Assembly: GCF_014651715.1 (NCBI RefSeq)
Contig: NZ_BMXK01000011.1
Location: 62,001 to 126,000, forward strand
DNA: 64,000 bases
DNA from: Zhihengliuella salsuginis
GTDB taxonomy: Bacteria; Actinomycetota; Actinomycetes; Actinomycetales; Micrococcaceae
Reading direction: 5' to 3'
Shown piece by piece: positions 10,400 through 18,894 of this stretch. The notes below the pieces were generated by a model that saw only the letters and a program-made list of their open reading frames with translations, did no database searches and was not told where the DNA came from. The position numbers and the translations under genes are program-made. Numbering within the stretch: the first letter of the stretch is position 1; each line of letters begins with the position of its first letter.

Positions 10400-10419
10400 G
10401 CCGCCGGTTCGCCGGCGGC
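10400..10419 (+). promoter_or_regulatory. Intercistronic TTCG-tetraloop hairpin between proW and proX
   Basis: A perfect 8-bp stem (gccgccgg / ccggcggc) is closed by a TTCG loop in the 87-base spacer, 17 bases before the proX ATG. A weaker cccgg-ttt-ccggg stem lies just upstream. Such stems commonly protect the downstream message or cause partial attenuation, giving unequal subunit levels. There is no T-run, so complete termination is unlikely. Confidence 0.6.
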
Positions 10420-10436
10420 CTCACGGAAGGATCAAC

Positions 10437-11333
10437 ATGAAGAACACACGCACACTCAAGGGCATCGCCGTCTCCGCAGCAGCCTTGCTCGCACTCACCG
10501 CTTGCAGTGGCGGCGACGAGGGTGACGGAGGTGGCGACGCCGCAGAGAGCAAGGACGTCACCATCGCCGTTTTCAACGGCTGGGACGAGGGCATCGCCGC
10601 GTCCGAGCTGTGGAAGAACATCCTGGAGGGCGAGGGCTACGACGTCACGCTCGAGTACGCCGACGCGGCACCGGTCTTCCAGGGCCTGTCCGACGGCGAC
10701 TACGACGTCACGCTCGACGGCTGGCTGCCGCTGACCCACGCGGAGTACGTCGACGAATACGGCGACGAGATCGTGGACTACGGCGCCTGGAACGACGAAG
10801 CCAAGCTGACGATCGCCGTGAACTCCGACGCCCCGGTCGACTCCCTCGAGGAACTGGCCGACAACGCGGACGTGTTCAACAACCGCCTCGTCGGCATCGA
10901 ACCCGGCGCCGGGCTGACCACGGCGACCGAGGATTCCGTGATCCCGAGCTACGGCCTCGAGGACATGGAGTTCCTGACCTCGTCGACACCTGCCATGCTC
11001 TCCGAACTGGACACCGCTACCGAGAACGGCGAGAACATCGCTGTCACGCTGTGGCGTCCGCACTGGGCGTACGACGCCTACGACATCAAGGACCTCGAGG
11101 ATCCGGAGGGCGCCCTCGGCGACGCCGAGGAGATCCACGCCTTCGGCTCCACCGCGTTCAGCGAGGCCAACCCGGAGGTCGTCGGCTGGCTCGAGGACTT
11201 CGAGATGGACTCGGAGACCCTGCACTCGCTCGAGAACGTGATGTTCAACGAGAACGACACCGACGACTACGCGCCGATCGTGGAGGACTGGATCGCCGAG
11301 AACCAGGACTACGTCGACGGCCTGACCAGCTAG
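10437..11333 (+). CDS. proX: Glycine betaine/proline-binding lipoprotein
   Basis: The 298-residue substrate-binding subunit delivers betaine or proline to the ProVW channel from outside the membrane. It has a lipoprotein signal (MKNTRTLKGIAVSAAALLAL, then TAC with the lipidated Cys at about residue 23) and a linker rich in Gly and Asp. The OpuAC domain opens with TIAVFNGWDEGIAASELWKN. Aromatic residues that could form the quaternary-ammonium cage are visible in LDGWLPLTH and TLWRPHWAYD. GGAAGGA precedes the ATG. It is third in proVWX, after a hairpin that may raise its relative expression. Confidence 0.95.
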   Translation: MKNTRTLKGIAVSAAALLALTACSGGDEGDGGGDAAESKDVTIAVFNGWDEGIAASELWKNILEGEGYDVTLEYADAAPVFQGLSDGDYDVTLDGWLPLTHAEYVDEYGDEIVDYGAWNDEAKLTIAVNSDAPVDSLEELADNADVFNNRLVGIEPGAGLTTATEDSVIPSYGLEDMEFLTSSTPAMLSELDTATENGENIAVTLWRPHWAYDAYDIKDLEDPEGALGDAEEIHAFGSTAFSEANPEVVGWLEDFEMDSETLHSLENVMFNENDTDDYAPIVEDWIAENQDYVDGLTS

Positions 11334-11353
11334 TCGCCGACGCTTCGACAAAA

Positions 11354-11393
11354 AGGAGGGGCCGCGGAATCCATGGATTCCGCGGCCCCTCCT
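11354..11393 (-). terminator. Perfect 40-bp palindromic terminator between proX and the FMN reductase gene
   Basis: The two 20-base arms (aggaggggccgcggaatcca and its complement) match without error. Read leftward, the stem is followed by TTTTTGT (the complement of acaaaaa at 11348-11353), so it is a standard intrinsic terminator for the leftward FMN reductase gene. It lies 20 bases after the proX stop and can also end that transcript from the other side, though without a T-run. Confidence 0.85.
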
Positions 11394-11408
11394 CTCGTGC
11401 GGGAGGTG

Positions 11409-11978
11409 TCAGCTCTGGGCGACCAGTTCCTGCTCGGCGGCGGCCTGCAGCGCGGTCAGGACCTCGGAGACCTGGCCCACGACCTCGGCGTCGTCCTTGG
11501 GGTGCAGCTCGGCGAACCGGGTCAGCGAGCCCGGGATGGAGAGCTTGATGTCCTCGAGCACCTTGGCGCCGGCGATGCCGGCGGCCTTGCGGGCTTCGTC
11601 CTGGGCCCACGCGCCGCCGAAGCGGCCGAACGCGGTGCCGATCACGGCGGTCGGCTTGCCGGTCAGGGCGCCGGCGCCGTATGGGCGGGACAGCCAGTCG
11701 ATCGCGTTCTTGAGTACGGCCGGCATGGTGCCGTTGTACTCCGGGGAGACCAGCACGAACGCATCGGCGGCGCCGGCGGCCTCGCGCAGTGCTGCGGCGG
11801 CCTCGGGGACCTGGCCCTCGACGTCGATGTCCTCGTTGTAGAAGGGCAGGGACGCCAGGCCGGAGAAGACGTTGACGTCGACGCCGTCGGGCGCGTTGAC
11901 GACGGCCGCCTCGGCGAGCTGGAGGTTCGTGGAGCCGGAACGCAGGGAACCGACGAGAGTCAGAACGTTGATAGCCAT
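11409..11978 (-). CDS. NADPH-dependent FMN reductase family protein
   Basis: A 189-residue flavodoxin-fold oxidoreductase that should use NAD(P)H to reduce flavin, quinone or azo substrates in the cytoplasm. The FMN phosphate loop GSLRSGSTN is at residues 10-18 and the second flavin loop SPEYNGTMPAVLKNAIDWLS is in mid-protein, as in the FMN_red family. AAGGAGAT precedes the ATG. It is monocistronic, ending in a strong terminator. The physiological acceptor cannot be inferred. Confidence 0.9.
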   Translation of the reverse strand: MAINVLTLVGSLRSGSTNLQLAEAAVVNAPDGVDVNVFSGLASLPFYNEDIDVEGQVPEAAAALREAAGAADAFVLVSPEYNGTMPAVLKNAIDWLSRPYGAGALTGKPTAVIGTAFGRFGGAWAQDEARKAAGIAGAKVLEDIKLSIPGSLTRFAELHPKDDAEVVGQVSEVLTALQAAAEQELVAQS

Positions 11979-12070
11979 CAGTGGATCTCCTTGGAAAGGG
12001 TGTGAATGGATTCCGTGCAGTAGAACTCATTCGTATGCATGAATCATTCCCGCCCCGGTCGTGGGGTCGC

Positions 12071-13582
12071 TCACATCCCCGGTTTGTCCCCCGGGTTCAC
12101 CTCGAGCTTCTGCTTGCTGGCCGACCCCAGGTTCACGGACCGCACCACACGGGTCTTTCCCTTGCGGTACGGCGGGTAGGCGATCTTGAGCGTGTCCACG
12201 AGCGCGGTCTTCGAGAACACGGGCCGCAGCTGGCTGAACGTGTCGAACCCGAACCTGCCGTGGTAGTTGCCCATGCCCGAGGCGCCGACGCCGCCGAACG
12301 GGAGGGTGCTCATGCCGGCGTGCAGGTTGCACACGTTGAACGCGATGGCGCCGGCCCGCACCTGCTGCTCGAACGCGCTGTGCGGGCGGGGCCGCTCGCT
12401 GAACAGGTAGGCGGCCAGCGGGCTGGGGCGGGCGTTGATGAACTGCATCGCCTCGTCGAGGCTCTCCACGCGCAGGATGGGCAGGAGGGGGCCGAAGATC
12501 TCCTCCTGCATGATCGGCGACGCGGGATCCACGCCCACGAGGACGGTCGGCTCGATGTAGAGCGTCTCCGCATCGTGGCGCCCGCCGATGACCGTCACGG
12601 ACCGGTCGATCTCCGCGTCCTCGATGAACCCGACGAGCCGGTCGAACGCCTTGCGGTTCACGATCCGGCCGTAGTCGCGGCTCGTGGACGCGTCGCGCCC
12701 GAAGAACCGCACGAATGCGCGGTGGATGACCTCCGGCAGCTTCTCCATGCCCTGTCCGACGGCCAGCACGTAGTCCGGCGCCGTGCACGTCTGCCCGGCG
12801 TTGAGCGCCTTGCCGTGCGCGATGCGCCGCGCCGCGGCGTGCAGGTTCCCGTCCAGCACGACGGCGGGGCTCTTGCCTCCCAGCTCGAGCGTCACCGGGG
12901 TCAGGTGCCTGGCCGCCGCCTCGGCGACGATCCGGCCGACCCGCTCGCTGCCGGTAAAGCAGATGTGGTCCCACTCGAGCTCGAGCAGCTCGGCCGCGAC
13001 GCCGGCGCCGCCCTCGACGACCCGCACCGCCCGCGGATCCAGGTAGCGCGGGACCAGGCGCGCGATCACGGCGGAGGTGGCGGGCGCGAGCTCGGACGGC
13101 TTGAGCGCGACCACGTTGCCGGCGGCCAGGGCCCCGACGAGCGGGCCGAGCAGCACCTGCACCGGGTAGTTCCAGGCGCCGATGACCAGGGCGGCCCCCT
13201 TGGGCTGCGGCTCGGTCTTCGCGGACGCCGGCTGCAGCATCATCGGCACGCGGGCGTGGTGCGCCTCCATCCATTCGGACAGGTGCAGCAGGGCGAAGTC
13301 GACCTCGTGCTTGACGATGTCGATCTCGGTCAGGTGGGCCTCCACCGGTGGCTTGCCCAGGTCGGAGGCGAGGGCGTCGAGCAGCTCCTGCTCACCCTCG
13401 ACGAGCAGCCGGCCGAGCCCCTTGAGCTGGGTCGCGCGCATCCGGCGCGCGTGCATGAGGCGGCTCGAGCGCGCGTCCCGCAGCTGGACGTGCACGTCCT
13501 GGACGCTGGGCGCGTGGCCGCTGCCGCCGTCGTACTGCCCGATCTCGAGCGCGGGCAGCTTGCGGTGAGGTTTCGATCCCAT
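12071..13582 (-). CDS. Aldehyde dehydrogenase (class 3-like)
   Basis: This 503-residue NAD(P)-dependent dehydrogenase oxidises aldehydes to acids. Numbered from the ATG at 13582, the general base Glu233 is in TLELGGKSP and the nucleophile Cys266 in NAGQTCTAPDYV. The cofactor stretch FTGSERVGRIV precedes these, and GAWNYPVQVLLGPLVGALAAGN marks the substrate tunnel. The C-terminus lacks the extra domain of many ALDHs and resembles the shorter class 3 fatty/aromatic aldehyde enzymes, with a basic tail. Codons upstream of 13582 show no family similarity. It stands alone; the true substrate is not indicated. Confidence 0.9.
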   Translation of the reverse strand: MGSKPHRKLPALEIGQYDGGSGHAPSVQDVHVQLRDARSSRLMHARRMRATQLKGLGRLLVEGEQELLDALASDLGKPPVEAHLTEIDIVKHEVDFALLHLSEWMEAHHARVPMMLQPASAKTEPQPKGAALVIGAWNYPVQVLLGPLVGALAAGNVVALKPSELAPATSAVIARLVPRYLDPRAVRVVEGGAGVAAELLELEWDHICFTGSERVGRIVAEAAARHLTPVTLELGGKSPAVVLDGNLHAAARRIAHGKALNAGQTCTAPDYVLAVGQGMEKLPEVIHRAFVRFFGRDASTSRDYGRIVNRKAFDRLVGFIEDAEIDRSVTVIGGRHDAETLYIEPTVLVGVDPASPIMQEEIFGPLLPILRVESLDEAMQFINARPSPLAAYLFSERPRPHSAFEQQVRAGAIAFNVCNLHAGMSTLPFGGVGASGMGNYHGRFGFDTFSQLRPVFSKTALVDTLKIAYPPYRKGKTRVVRSVNLGSASKQKLEVNPGDKPGM

Positions 13583-13696
13583 GCGGCAACGGTAACCCGC
13601 GCCGCGGGCGCTGGACGAGAGAGATGACGCCGCGGTCACCGACGTTCTGCGCGATGGATCGCGGGCACCGTCCCCCAGAACGCTGGCGACCGGCAG

Positions 13697-14743
13697 CTAG
13701 CCGCCGCTGAGGCGCACGTGGCGCTCCAGCCGCATGAGAGACGGGCCATGGGGCTCGGACTCCGCGGGGTCCAGTGCGGCCTCGAGCGCGGAGCGGGCGG
13801 CGCCCTCGTCGAGATCGACGCCGATCGCGACCAGCGCGTTCTGCCGCGGCGGCTTCCGCTCGGCGAGGTGCAGGTAGCCGCCGACCGCGTTGGCGGTGAA
13901 CCCGCGCCGGCCGGCGGCGGTCCGCACCGCGAAGTGCCCCTTGAGCCGGTAGGCGCCGGGCACCGGCCGCTCGAGCGCGGCGAGCACGCGGGCCGCATCG
14001 ACGGGCCCCTCGCTCGTGGCGGTGGCCGAGTGCGCGTGCACGTGGTCGTGCCCGGTACCGTGCAGCGGGTTGCCGGACGCGGCGGCCTCGATCAGCAGCT
14101 CGCGCAGCGGCAGCTGGTCCGGGTCCTCCTCGGGGCGGGCGACGTCGAAGAGCAGCGCCGCGTCGATGCGGCCGCCGACCGCGCCCACCACCTCGGCGCG
14201 GGCGTTGCGCTCCCGCACGCGGGCGCGGATCCGCTCGACCATCGGCTCGCGCTCGGCCTCGGGCAGGCGGTCGAGCTTGTTGACGACCACCAGGGAGGCG
14301 ACCTGGTAGCGCAGGGGCGGCAGGTCGCCGTCGTCCACCGTGCCGAAGTGGTCGGCGGCGTCCACGACGTCGACCACGGCGGCCAGGCGCGTGCGCTCGG
14401 ACTCGCGGTCGCGGATCAACTGGGCCAGGGCCACCGGGTCGGCGAGCCCGCTGGCCTCGACGACGATCGCGTCGAGTGCCAGCCGCGGGGCGGAGAGCTG
14501 CTCGAGGGCGTCGTCGAGCTCGGAGACGTCCTCGATGCAGCACAGGCAGCCGCCGGCGATGGAGGCCGCCTGGTCCACCTGGCCGGTGACCAGGCCGACG
14601 TCGATGTTGATGTCGCCGAAGTCGTTGACGATCACGCCGACCCGCGCCCCGGGCTCGCGCAGGACCCGGTTCAACAGGGTGGTCTTGCCGGCGCCGAGGT
14701 ATCCGGCCAGCACGATCACCGGCACCGGTGCGGGAACCGCCAC
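13697..14743 (-). CDS. CobW/COG0523-family G3E GTPase (putative metal chaperone)
   Basis: The 348-residue GTPase has Walker A GYLGAGKTTLLN near residue 14, the family metal-binding motif GGCLCC (CxCC) at about 64, a switch Glu in VVEASGLADP and guanine-specificity NKLD. A His-rich stretch (HGTGHDHVHAH) separates the GTPase from the CobW_C domain. COG0523 proteins deliver Zn2+ or other metals to client proteins and are often induced by zinc starvation. No Zur-type operator could be recognised. It lies three bases after the SDR gene on the same strand, so the two share a transcript. Confidence 0.9.
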   Translation of the reverse strand: MAVPAPVPVIVLAGYLGAGKTTLLNRVLREPGARVGVIVNDFGDINIDVGLVTGQVDQAASIAGGCLCCIEDVSELDDALEQLSAPRLALDAIVVEASGLADPVALAQLIRDRESERTRLAAVVDVVDAADHFGTVDDGDLPPLRYQVASLVVVNKLDRLPEAEREPMVERIRARVRERNARAEVVGAVGGRIDAALLFDVARPEEDPDQLPLRELLIEAAASGNPLHGTGHDHVHAHSATATSEGPVDAARVLAALERPVPGAYRLKGHFAVRTAAGRRGFTANAVGGYLHLAERKPPRQNALVAIGVDLDEGAARSALEAALDPAESEPHGPSLMRLERHVRLSGG

Positions 14744-14746
14744 GGG

Positions 14747-15430
14747 CTACTTCCGCGCCGGGCGCACGGACAGCGATTCGATGGTGCCGCGCTCCGGCAG
14801 GTCGACGACGGTGCGCACCGCGGCGGCGACGTCCTCGGGCGCGAGGTGGCGGCCGGCGTCGTACTCCTGGCCGTAGGCCTCGGTGAGGCGCTCCTGCATG
14901 GCGGTGTCGGTCCGGCCGGGGTGAACGCTGGAGACGCGGACGCCGTTGGCGCGCTCCTCCTCGCGCAGCGCGTCGGTCAGGGCACGGAGGGCGAATTTGG
15001 AACCCGCGTAGGCCGAGAGCCCGGGACCCGCGGCGAACCCGGCGCCGGAGTTGATCGCGACCACCAGGCCGCGGGCGGCGCGCAGGGCCGGCAGCGCCTG
15101 GCGGGTCAGCTCGGCGACGGCGAAGACGTTGACGTCGAAGAGCCGGATCCACTCCGCGCGGTCGGTCTCCTCGACGGTGCCGAAAGCCTCGAGGCCGGCC
15201 GAGTGCACCAGCACGTCGAGCCTCTCCGGCAGCGGCGCGAGGTCGCCGGTCAGCTCGCAGACCCACGGCTCGGCCGACGGCAGCGACTCCACCACGGCGT
15301 TCACGGCGGCCTCGTCGCGGCCGCCGATGAGCACGTGGTGGGTGTCGGCGAGCGCGCGGGCGATGGCTTCGCCGATGCCGCGGCTGGCACCGGTGATCAG
15401 GGCGACGGGGCGGGCGGACGGCTCGGTCAT
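14747..15430 (-). CDS. SDR-family oxidoreductase
   Basis: This 227-residue short-chain dehydrogenase has the classical Rossmann motif TGASRGIGEAIARAL at residues 13-27, an SAGLEAF strand in place of NNAG, catalytic Ser in AINSGAGF and the active-site YAGSKFAL (YxxxK). Lys, Tyr and Ser are all present, so activity is expected, with NADP(H) suggested by the Arg/Ser after the glycine loop. The ATG at 15430 gives the usual length; the upstream codons overlap the divergent VOC promoter. The CobW gene follows directly. Confidence 0.9.
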   Translation of the reverse strand: MTEPSARPVALITGASRGIGEAIARALADTHHVLIGGRDEAAVNAVVESLPSAEPWVCELTGDLAPLPERLDVLVHSAGLEAFGTVEETDRAEWIRLFDVNVFAVAELTRQALPALRAARGLVVAINSGAGFAAGPGLSAYAGSKFALRALTDALREEERANGVRVSSVHPGRTDTAMQERLTEAYGQEYDAGRHLAPEDVAAAVRTVVDLPERGTIESLSVRPARK

Positions 15431-15539
15431 GGGGGACTCCTCGGATCGTGCGGGCTTCGGCCTCCAACCTACTACCGGCGGCTGGGAGGGGCCGCGATTC
15501 GGGGTCGCGTCTCCGCCCGCGCCGGAAGACAATGACCCC

Positions 15540-15950
15540 ATGACCTCTTTCATCAGCCACACGTCGATCGACTGCCGCGATGCGCACGCCCTGTCCGAGT
15601 GGTGGAAACCCGTGCTCGGCTACACCGACGACCCGGCTGATCCGAACCTGCCCGAGCACGACGAGTGCCTGATCGTCGACCCGGCCGGCGCCGGCCCGTC
15701 CGTCCTCTTCCTGCAGGTCCCGGAGCCAAAGACCGTCAAGAACCGGATCCACTTCGACCTGCGCCCGCGCGAGGGCGGACGAGACGAGGAGCTCGCCCGG
15801 CTGCTCGAGCACGGGGCCACCGTGGTGGGCGACTTCCGCGGAAAGTACGGGCCGGGCACCGGATGGGTCGTCATGGCCGACCCCGAAGGCAACGAGTTCT
15901 GCATCCTCCGCTCACGGGCCGAGGTCGCCGCGGCCGAGTCGCCGGCGTGA
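15540..15950 (+). CDS. VOC (glyoxalase/bleomycin-resistance-like) protein
   Basis: A single 136-residue glyoxalase-like domain: opening FISHTSIDCRDAHALSEWW, central NRIHFDLRP strand and closing VVMADPEGNEFCIL, the hallmark of this superfamily. The Glu of GNEFC and the His of RIHFDL sit where the metal ligands usually lie. Family members isomerise, dioxygenate or bind small molecules; nothing here selects among these. The ATG follows another in-frame possibility by chance only. Its TGA overlaps the GTG of the GyrI-like gene (GTGA). Confidence 0.85.
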   Translation: MTSFISHTSIDCRDAHALSEWWKPVLGYTDDPADPNLPEHDECLIVDPAGAGPSVLFLQVPEPKTVKNRIHFDLRPREGGRDEELARLLEHGATVVGDFRGKYGPGTGWVVMADPEGNEFCILRSRAEVAAAESPA

Positions 15951-16567
15951 CCGGCAAGATCGATTTCAAGAAGTCCCTCGACGCCTACCGGGCGACGCAG
16001 GATCGGTTCCGCCTGCTCGAGCTCCCCGAGATGAGCTACCTCGCCGTCGACGGCCGCGGCGATCCGAACACGTCGCCGGCCTACGCCGACGCGATCGCGG
16101 CGGTCTATCCGCTCGCGTACACGCTGAAGTTCGCGAGCAAGCGGGAGCTCGGGCGCGACTACGTCGTCCCGCCGCTTGAGGGGCTCTGGTGGGCCGAGGA
16201 CATGGACGCGTTCACCACCGCGCGCGACAAGTCCCGCTGGGAGTGGACGCTGATGATCATGGTCCCGGACTGGATCGAACCGGACTTGTATGACGACGCC
16301 GTCGCACGCGTGCGCGCGAAGGACCCGCCGGCCCTCCTCGGCGACGTCCGCCTGGTGTCCCTCTCCGAGGGCCTCTGCGTGCAGACCCTGCACGTCGGCC
16401 CGTACGACGACGAGGCCGCCGTCCTCGAGTCTTTGCACCGGGAATTCGTGCCGGAGAACGGGCTGCGGCTGAGCGGCCGCCACCACGAGATCTACCTGAG
16501 CGACGCCCGCCGGGTGGCGCCGGAGCGTTTGCGGACGATCCTGCGCCAGCCGGTCGTTTCCGCCTGA
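15947..16567 (+). CDS. GyrI-like small-molecule-binding domain protein
   Basis: This 206-residue protein starts at a GTG overlapping the stop of the VOC gene. Its opening, KIDFKKSLDAYRATQDRFRLLELPEMSYLAVDGRGDPN, is typical of free-standing GyrI-like proteins, as is the WWAEDMDAF segment and the conserved Glu-containing segment near VQTLHVGPYDDE. GyrI-like domains bind bulky cationic or hydrophobic molecules, and some act as hydrolases or sequester toxins. Coupling to a VOC protein suggests detoxification, but that is inference. Confidence 0.85.
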   Translation: MTGKIDFKKSLDAYRATQDRFRLLELPEMSYLAVDGRGDPNTSPAYADAIAAVYPLAYTLKFASKRELGRDYVVPPLEGLWWAEDMDAFTTARDKSRWEWTLMIMVPDWIEPDLYDDAVARVRAKDPPALLGDVRLVSLSEGLCVQTLHVGPYDDEAAVLESLHREFVPENGLRLSGRHHEIYLSDARRVAPERLRTILRQPVVSA

Positions 16568-16568
16568 T

Positions 16569-17081
16569 TCAGCGGTTCGCCAGGAGATCGACGTAGGCGC
16601 CCTCAACCAGCGAACCGGCGTCGACCCCGAGGACGCCCAGGAGGCTGCGGGCTTCAGCGGCCGCAGCATCATGGGTCGCCGCGTGGTCGACCGGGACCTC
16701 CAGCTCCACGAAGTCGCCCAACCCCTCGACGGCGTCCAGATGCACCCGTGTCCGCCCGATCCGGTAGACCGTCCGCTGCTTGCGCACCCGCCCGATCTCG
16801 GTGTTGGCCGCGGCCAGCACCGCGCGCGCCCCGTCCGGATCGGACGTCTCCGAGTGGAGGTAGAACGACGCCTTGGGGCCGGCGTCGTCCGCCCGCCGGT
16901 AGAAGATCAGCACGCCGCGGGCCGCACCCAGGACGCGGAGCTTGAGCCGACCGTTCGGGCACGCGAAGAACGTGTCGTCCTGCTCGACGACGTCCGGCCC
17001 CGCATCCGCCATGGCGGCGACCGCCGCCCGGAGCCCTTCCGGGTCGCCGGCCCGGGCCTTGATCTCGATGTTCGTCGGCAT
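16569..17081 (-). CDS. CYTH-domain protein (class IV adenylate cyclase / thiamine-triphosphatase fold)
   Basis: The 170-residue protein begins MPTNIEIKAR, the CYTH signature in which the Glu and Lys of the ExK-type strand bind metal and triphosphate. Later strands keep basic and acidic residues facing the tunnel (GRLKLRVL, VLIFYRR, TRVHLDAVEGLGDFVELE), the last of these being characteristic of CyaB-like members. An ATG four codons upstream is possible but has no better ribosome site. The enzyme could hydrolyse triphosphates or cyclise ATP; it converges tail to tail on the GyrI-like gene. Confidence 0.85.
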   Translation of the reverse strand: MPTNIEIKARAGDPEGLRAAVAAMADAGPDVVEQDDTFFACPNGRLKLRVLGAARGVLIFYRRADDAGPKASFYLHSETSDPDGARAVLAAANTEIGRVRKQRTVYRIGRTRVHLDAVEGLGDFVELEVPVDHAATHDAAAAEARSLLGVLGVDAGSLVEGAYVDLLANR

Positions 17082-17166
17082 GCGCGTAGTCAATCACACC
17101 GTGACGCCCTGCCGGCCGGCCGAGATGACGCGGCGCCGCGCCGACGCGTAGGCTGGCCCACACAGT

Positions 17167-17240
17167 GGCACGGGGTGTCCCGCACAGGGACTGAGAGAAC
17201 ACCCGCACACACCTGATCTAGTTCGTACTAGCGGAGGGAT
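17167..17240 (+). promoter_or_regulatory. TPP riboswitch (THI element) upstream of thiM
   Basis: The conserved cores appear in the right order: ggggtg, ctgagagaacaccc (P2/P3 junction with the CTGAGA pyrimidine sensor) and acctgatcta...tagcggaggga (P4/P5 and closing P1). A TAGGCT -10-like box at 17150 precedes it. The aptamer ends at the thiM ribosome site (GGAGGGA), so thiamin pyrophosphate probably represses by hiding the ribosome site. Confidence 0.93.
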
Positions 17241-17248
17241 GTCGCTTC

Positions 17249-18175
17249 ATGGTTCCCATGTCGCCCACCTTGTCCGACCCCGCACCCGCGGACGCCGGAT
17301 TCATTCAACGCGCGGCGGAGCTGACGTCCGCCGTGCGCGAGACCAGCCCGTTGATCCAGTGCGCCACCAACCAGGTGGTCGCCAACTTCACGGCCAACGT
17401 CCTGCTCGCCTCCGGCCCGGCTCCGGCGATGGTGGACGTCCCGGGCGAGGCCGGCGAGTTCGCCGCGATCGCCTCGGCCACGCTCATCAACCTGGGTACC
17501 CCGCACGAGGCCCAGCGGGTCGGCATGCTCGAGGCCGTCGCCGCGGCCGCCGCGCACGGCACGCCCTGGGTGCTCGACCCGGTCGCCGCCGGGCCGCTCA
17601 CCCTGCGCACCCGGTTCGCGCACGAGCTCCTCACCCACTCCCCCGCCGTGGTCCGCGGCAACGCCTCGGAGATCCTCGCCCTCGCGGGCACCGGCTCCGG
17701 CGGGCGCGGGGTGGACGCCACGGACGACGTCGACGCCTCCGTTCCCGGCGCGGTCCGCCTCGCGCTCACGGCGAACGGGCACGACGGCGCCGCCCCAGCC
17801 CGCGTGGTGGCCGTCTCCGGCGCCACCGACCTGATCACCGACGGCCGCGACGCGATCCGCGTCGGCGGCGGGTCCGAGCTGCTGACCCGGGTGACCGGCG
17901 GCGGCTGCGCCCTCGGCGCGATCATCGCGGCGTTCGTGGCGGCGGGCCGGGCCTCGTCCGTCTCCGACCTGGAGGCCGCCGCGATCGCCCACGCGTTCTA
18001 CTCGGAGGCCGCCGAGCGCGCCGCCGAGCGGGCGGCGGGGCCGGGGTCCTTCCAGGCCGCGTTCCTCGACGCACTGGCCGCCGTCACCCCGGACGACGTC
18101 GGCGCGTTCGTGGGCGCCCGGGTGAGTACCGCCGTCGTACTGGGCGGCGAAGATCCCGCAGGAGGCATGGGATGA
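17249..18175 (+). CDS. thiM: Hydroxyethylthiazole kinase
   Basis: The 308-residue kinase phosphorylates 4-methyl-5-(2-hydroxyethyl)thiazole for thiamin salvage. The family motif [19 protein letters not shown] is at about residue 40, LDPVAAG and VVRGNASEI form the substrate region, and the anion hole/catalytic segment is [15 protein letters not shown], where the usual Gly-Cys motif is kept. GGAGGGA lies eight bases before the ATG, inside the end of the TPP riboswitch. It is the first gene of thiM-thiE-thiD/tenA, overlapping thiE by four bases. Confidence 0.95.
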   Translation: MVPMSPTLSDPAPADAGFIQRAAELTSAVRETSPLIQCATNQVVANFTANVLLASGPAPAMVDVPGEAGEFAAIASATLINLGTPHEAQRVGMLEAVAAAAAHGTPWVLDPVAAGPLTLRTRFAHELLTHSPAVVRGNASEILALAGTGSGGRGVDATDDVDASVPGAVRLALTANGHDGAAPARVVAVSGATDLITDGRDAIRVGGGSELLTRVTGGGCALGAIIAAFVAAGRASSVSDLEAAAIAHAFYSEAAERAAERAAGPGSFQAAFLDALAAVTPDDVGAFVGARVSTAVVLGGEDPAGGMG

Positions 18176-18894
18176 CACACGCCTACTCCCCGGATGACCT
18201 TGGTATATACCTTGTGGCGGATGCAGACGTCACCGCTGGTCGCGACCTCGCGGACATCGTTGGAGCGGCCGTCGACGGCGGTGTCCGCATGGTCCAGCTG
18301 CGCGCCAAGGAGCTGCCGGCGCGCGACTTCCTGGCCGCCGCGATCGCCTCAGCACGCCACACGGCCGGCCGCGCCACGCTGGTGGTCAACGACCGGGTGG
18401 ACGTGTTCCTCGCCGCCCGCGCGGCCGGCGCGGCGATCGACGGGGTGCACGTCGGCCAGTCGGACCTGCCGGTGGACGCGGTGCGGGGGCTGATCGGGCC
18501 GGGCGCGGTGCTGGGCCTGAGCGCGTCGCTGCCGTCCGAGCTCGACGCCCTCGCCGCTCTGGGCGCCGGCACCGTGGACTACCTGGGCGCCGGCGCGATC
18601 CGCGCGACCCCCACGAAGAAGGACCACCCGGAGCCGCTGGGCTGGGACGGCTTCGCGCGTTTCACCGCCCTGGTGCGCGAGCGCGCCGCCGCGGCCCCCG
18701 CTTCCGCCCTCAACACGTCCGCGGGCTGCCCGCTGCCCTGCGTCGCGATCGGCGGGGTCACCGCCGACGACGCGCCGGCCGCGCGCTCCTCCTCCGCCGC
18801 CGGGCTGGCCGTGGTGCGCGCAATCTGCGCCGCCGACGACCCCGCCCGCGCTGCTGCCGACCTCGTCACCGAATGGACGCAAGCACATGCCTGA
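18172..18894 (+). CDS. thiE: Thiamine-phosphate synthase
   Basis: This 240-residue TIM-barrel enzyme joins HMP pyrophosphate and thiazole phosphate to make thiamin monophosphate. Visible motifs are [13 protein letters not shown] (Arg-Ala-Lys binding the pyrophosphate), [25 protein letters not shown] and [14 protein letters not shown], which closes over substrate, then AIGGVT. Start and stop overlap the neighbours (ATGA with thiM, 8 bases with the fusion gene), so all three proteins are translationally coupled. The segment [15 protein letters not shown] before AIGGVT is longer than in many ThiE proteins. Confidence 0.95.
   Translation: MTHAYSPDDLGIYLVADADVTAGRDLADIVGAAVDGGVRMVQLRAKELPARDFLAAAIASARHTAGRATLVVNDRVDVFLAARAAGAAIDGVHVGQSDLPVDAVRGLIGPGAVLGLSASLPSELDALAALGAGTVDYLGAGAIRATPTKKDHPEPLGWDGFARFTALVRERAAAAPASALNTSAGCPLPCVAIGGVTADDAPAARSSSAAGLAVVRAICAADDPARAAADLVTEWTQAHA

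Noticed and set aside
9021-11351. 776-codon open frame antisense to proV, proW and proX
   Set aside because: It is the shadow of GC-biased codons in three clear genes on the other strand; its translation is low-complexity with no family motif.
11354-11393. Operator for proX or the FMN reductase gene
   Set aside because: The palindrome lies between two gene ends and has a T-tract on the leftward strand, which fits a terminator.
13392-15812. 806-codon open frame overlapping the CobW and SDR genes
   Set aside because: It shifts frame against recognised active-site motifs, and its Arg/Ala/Gly-rich product is typical of an out-of-frame reading.
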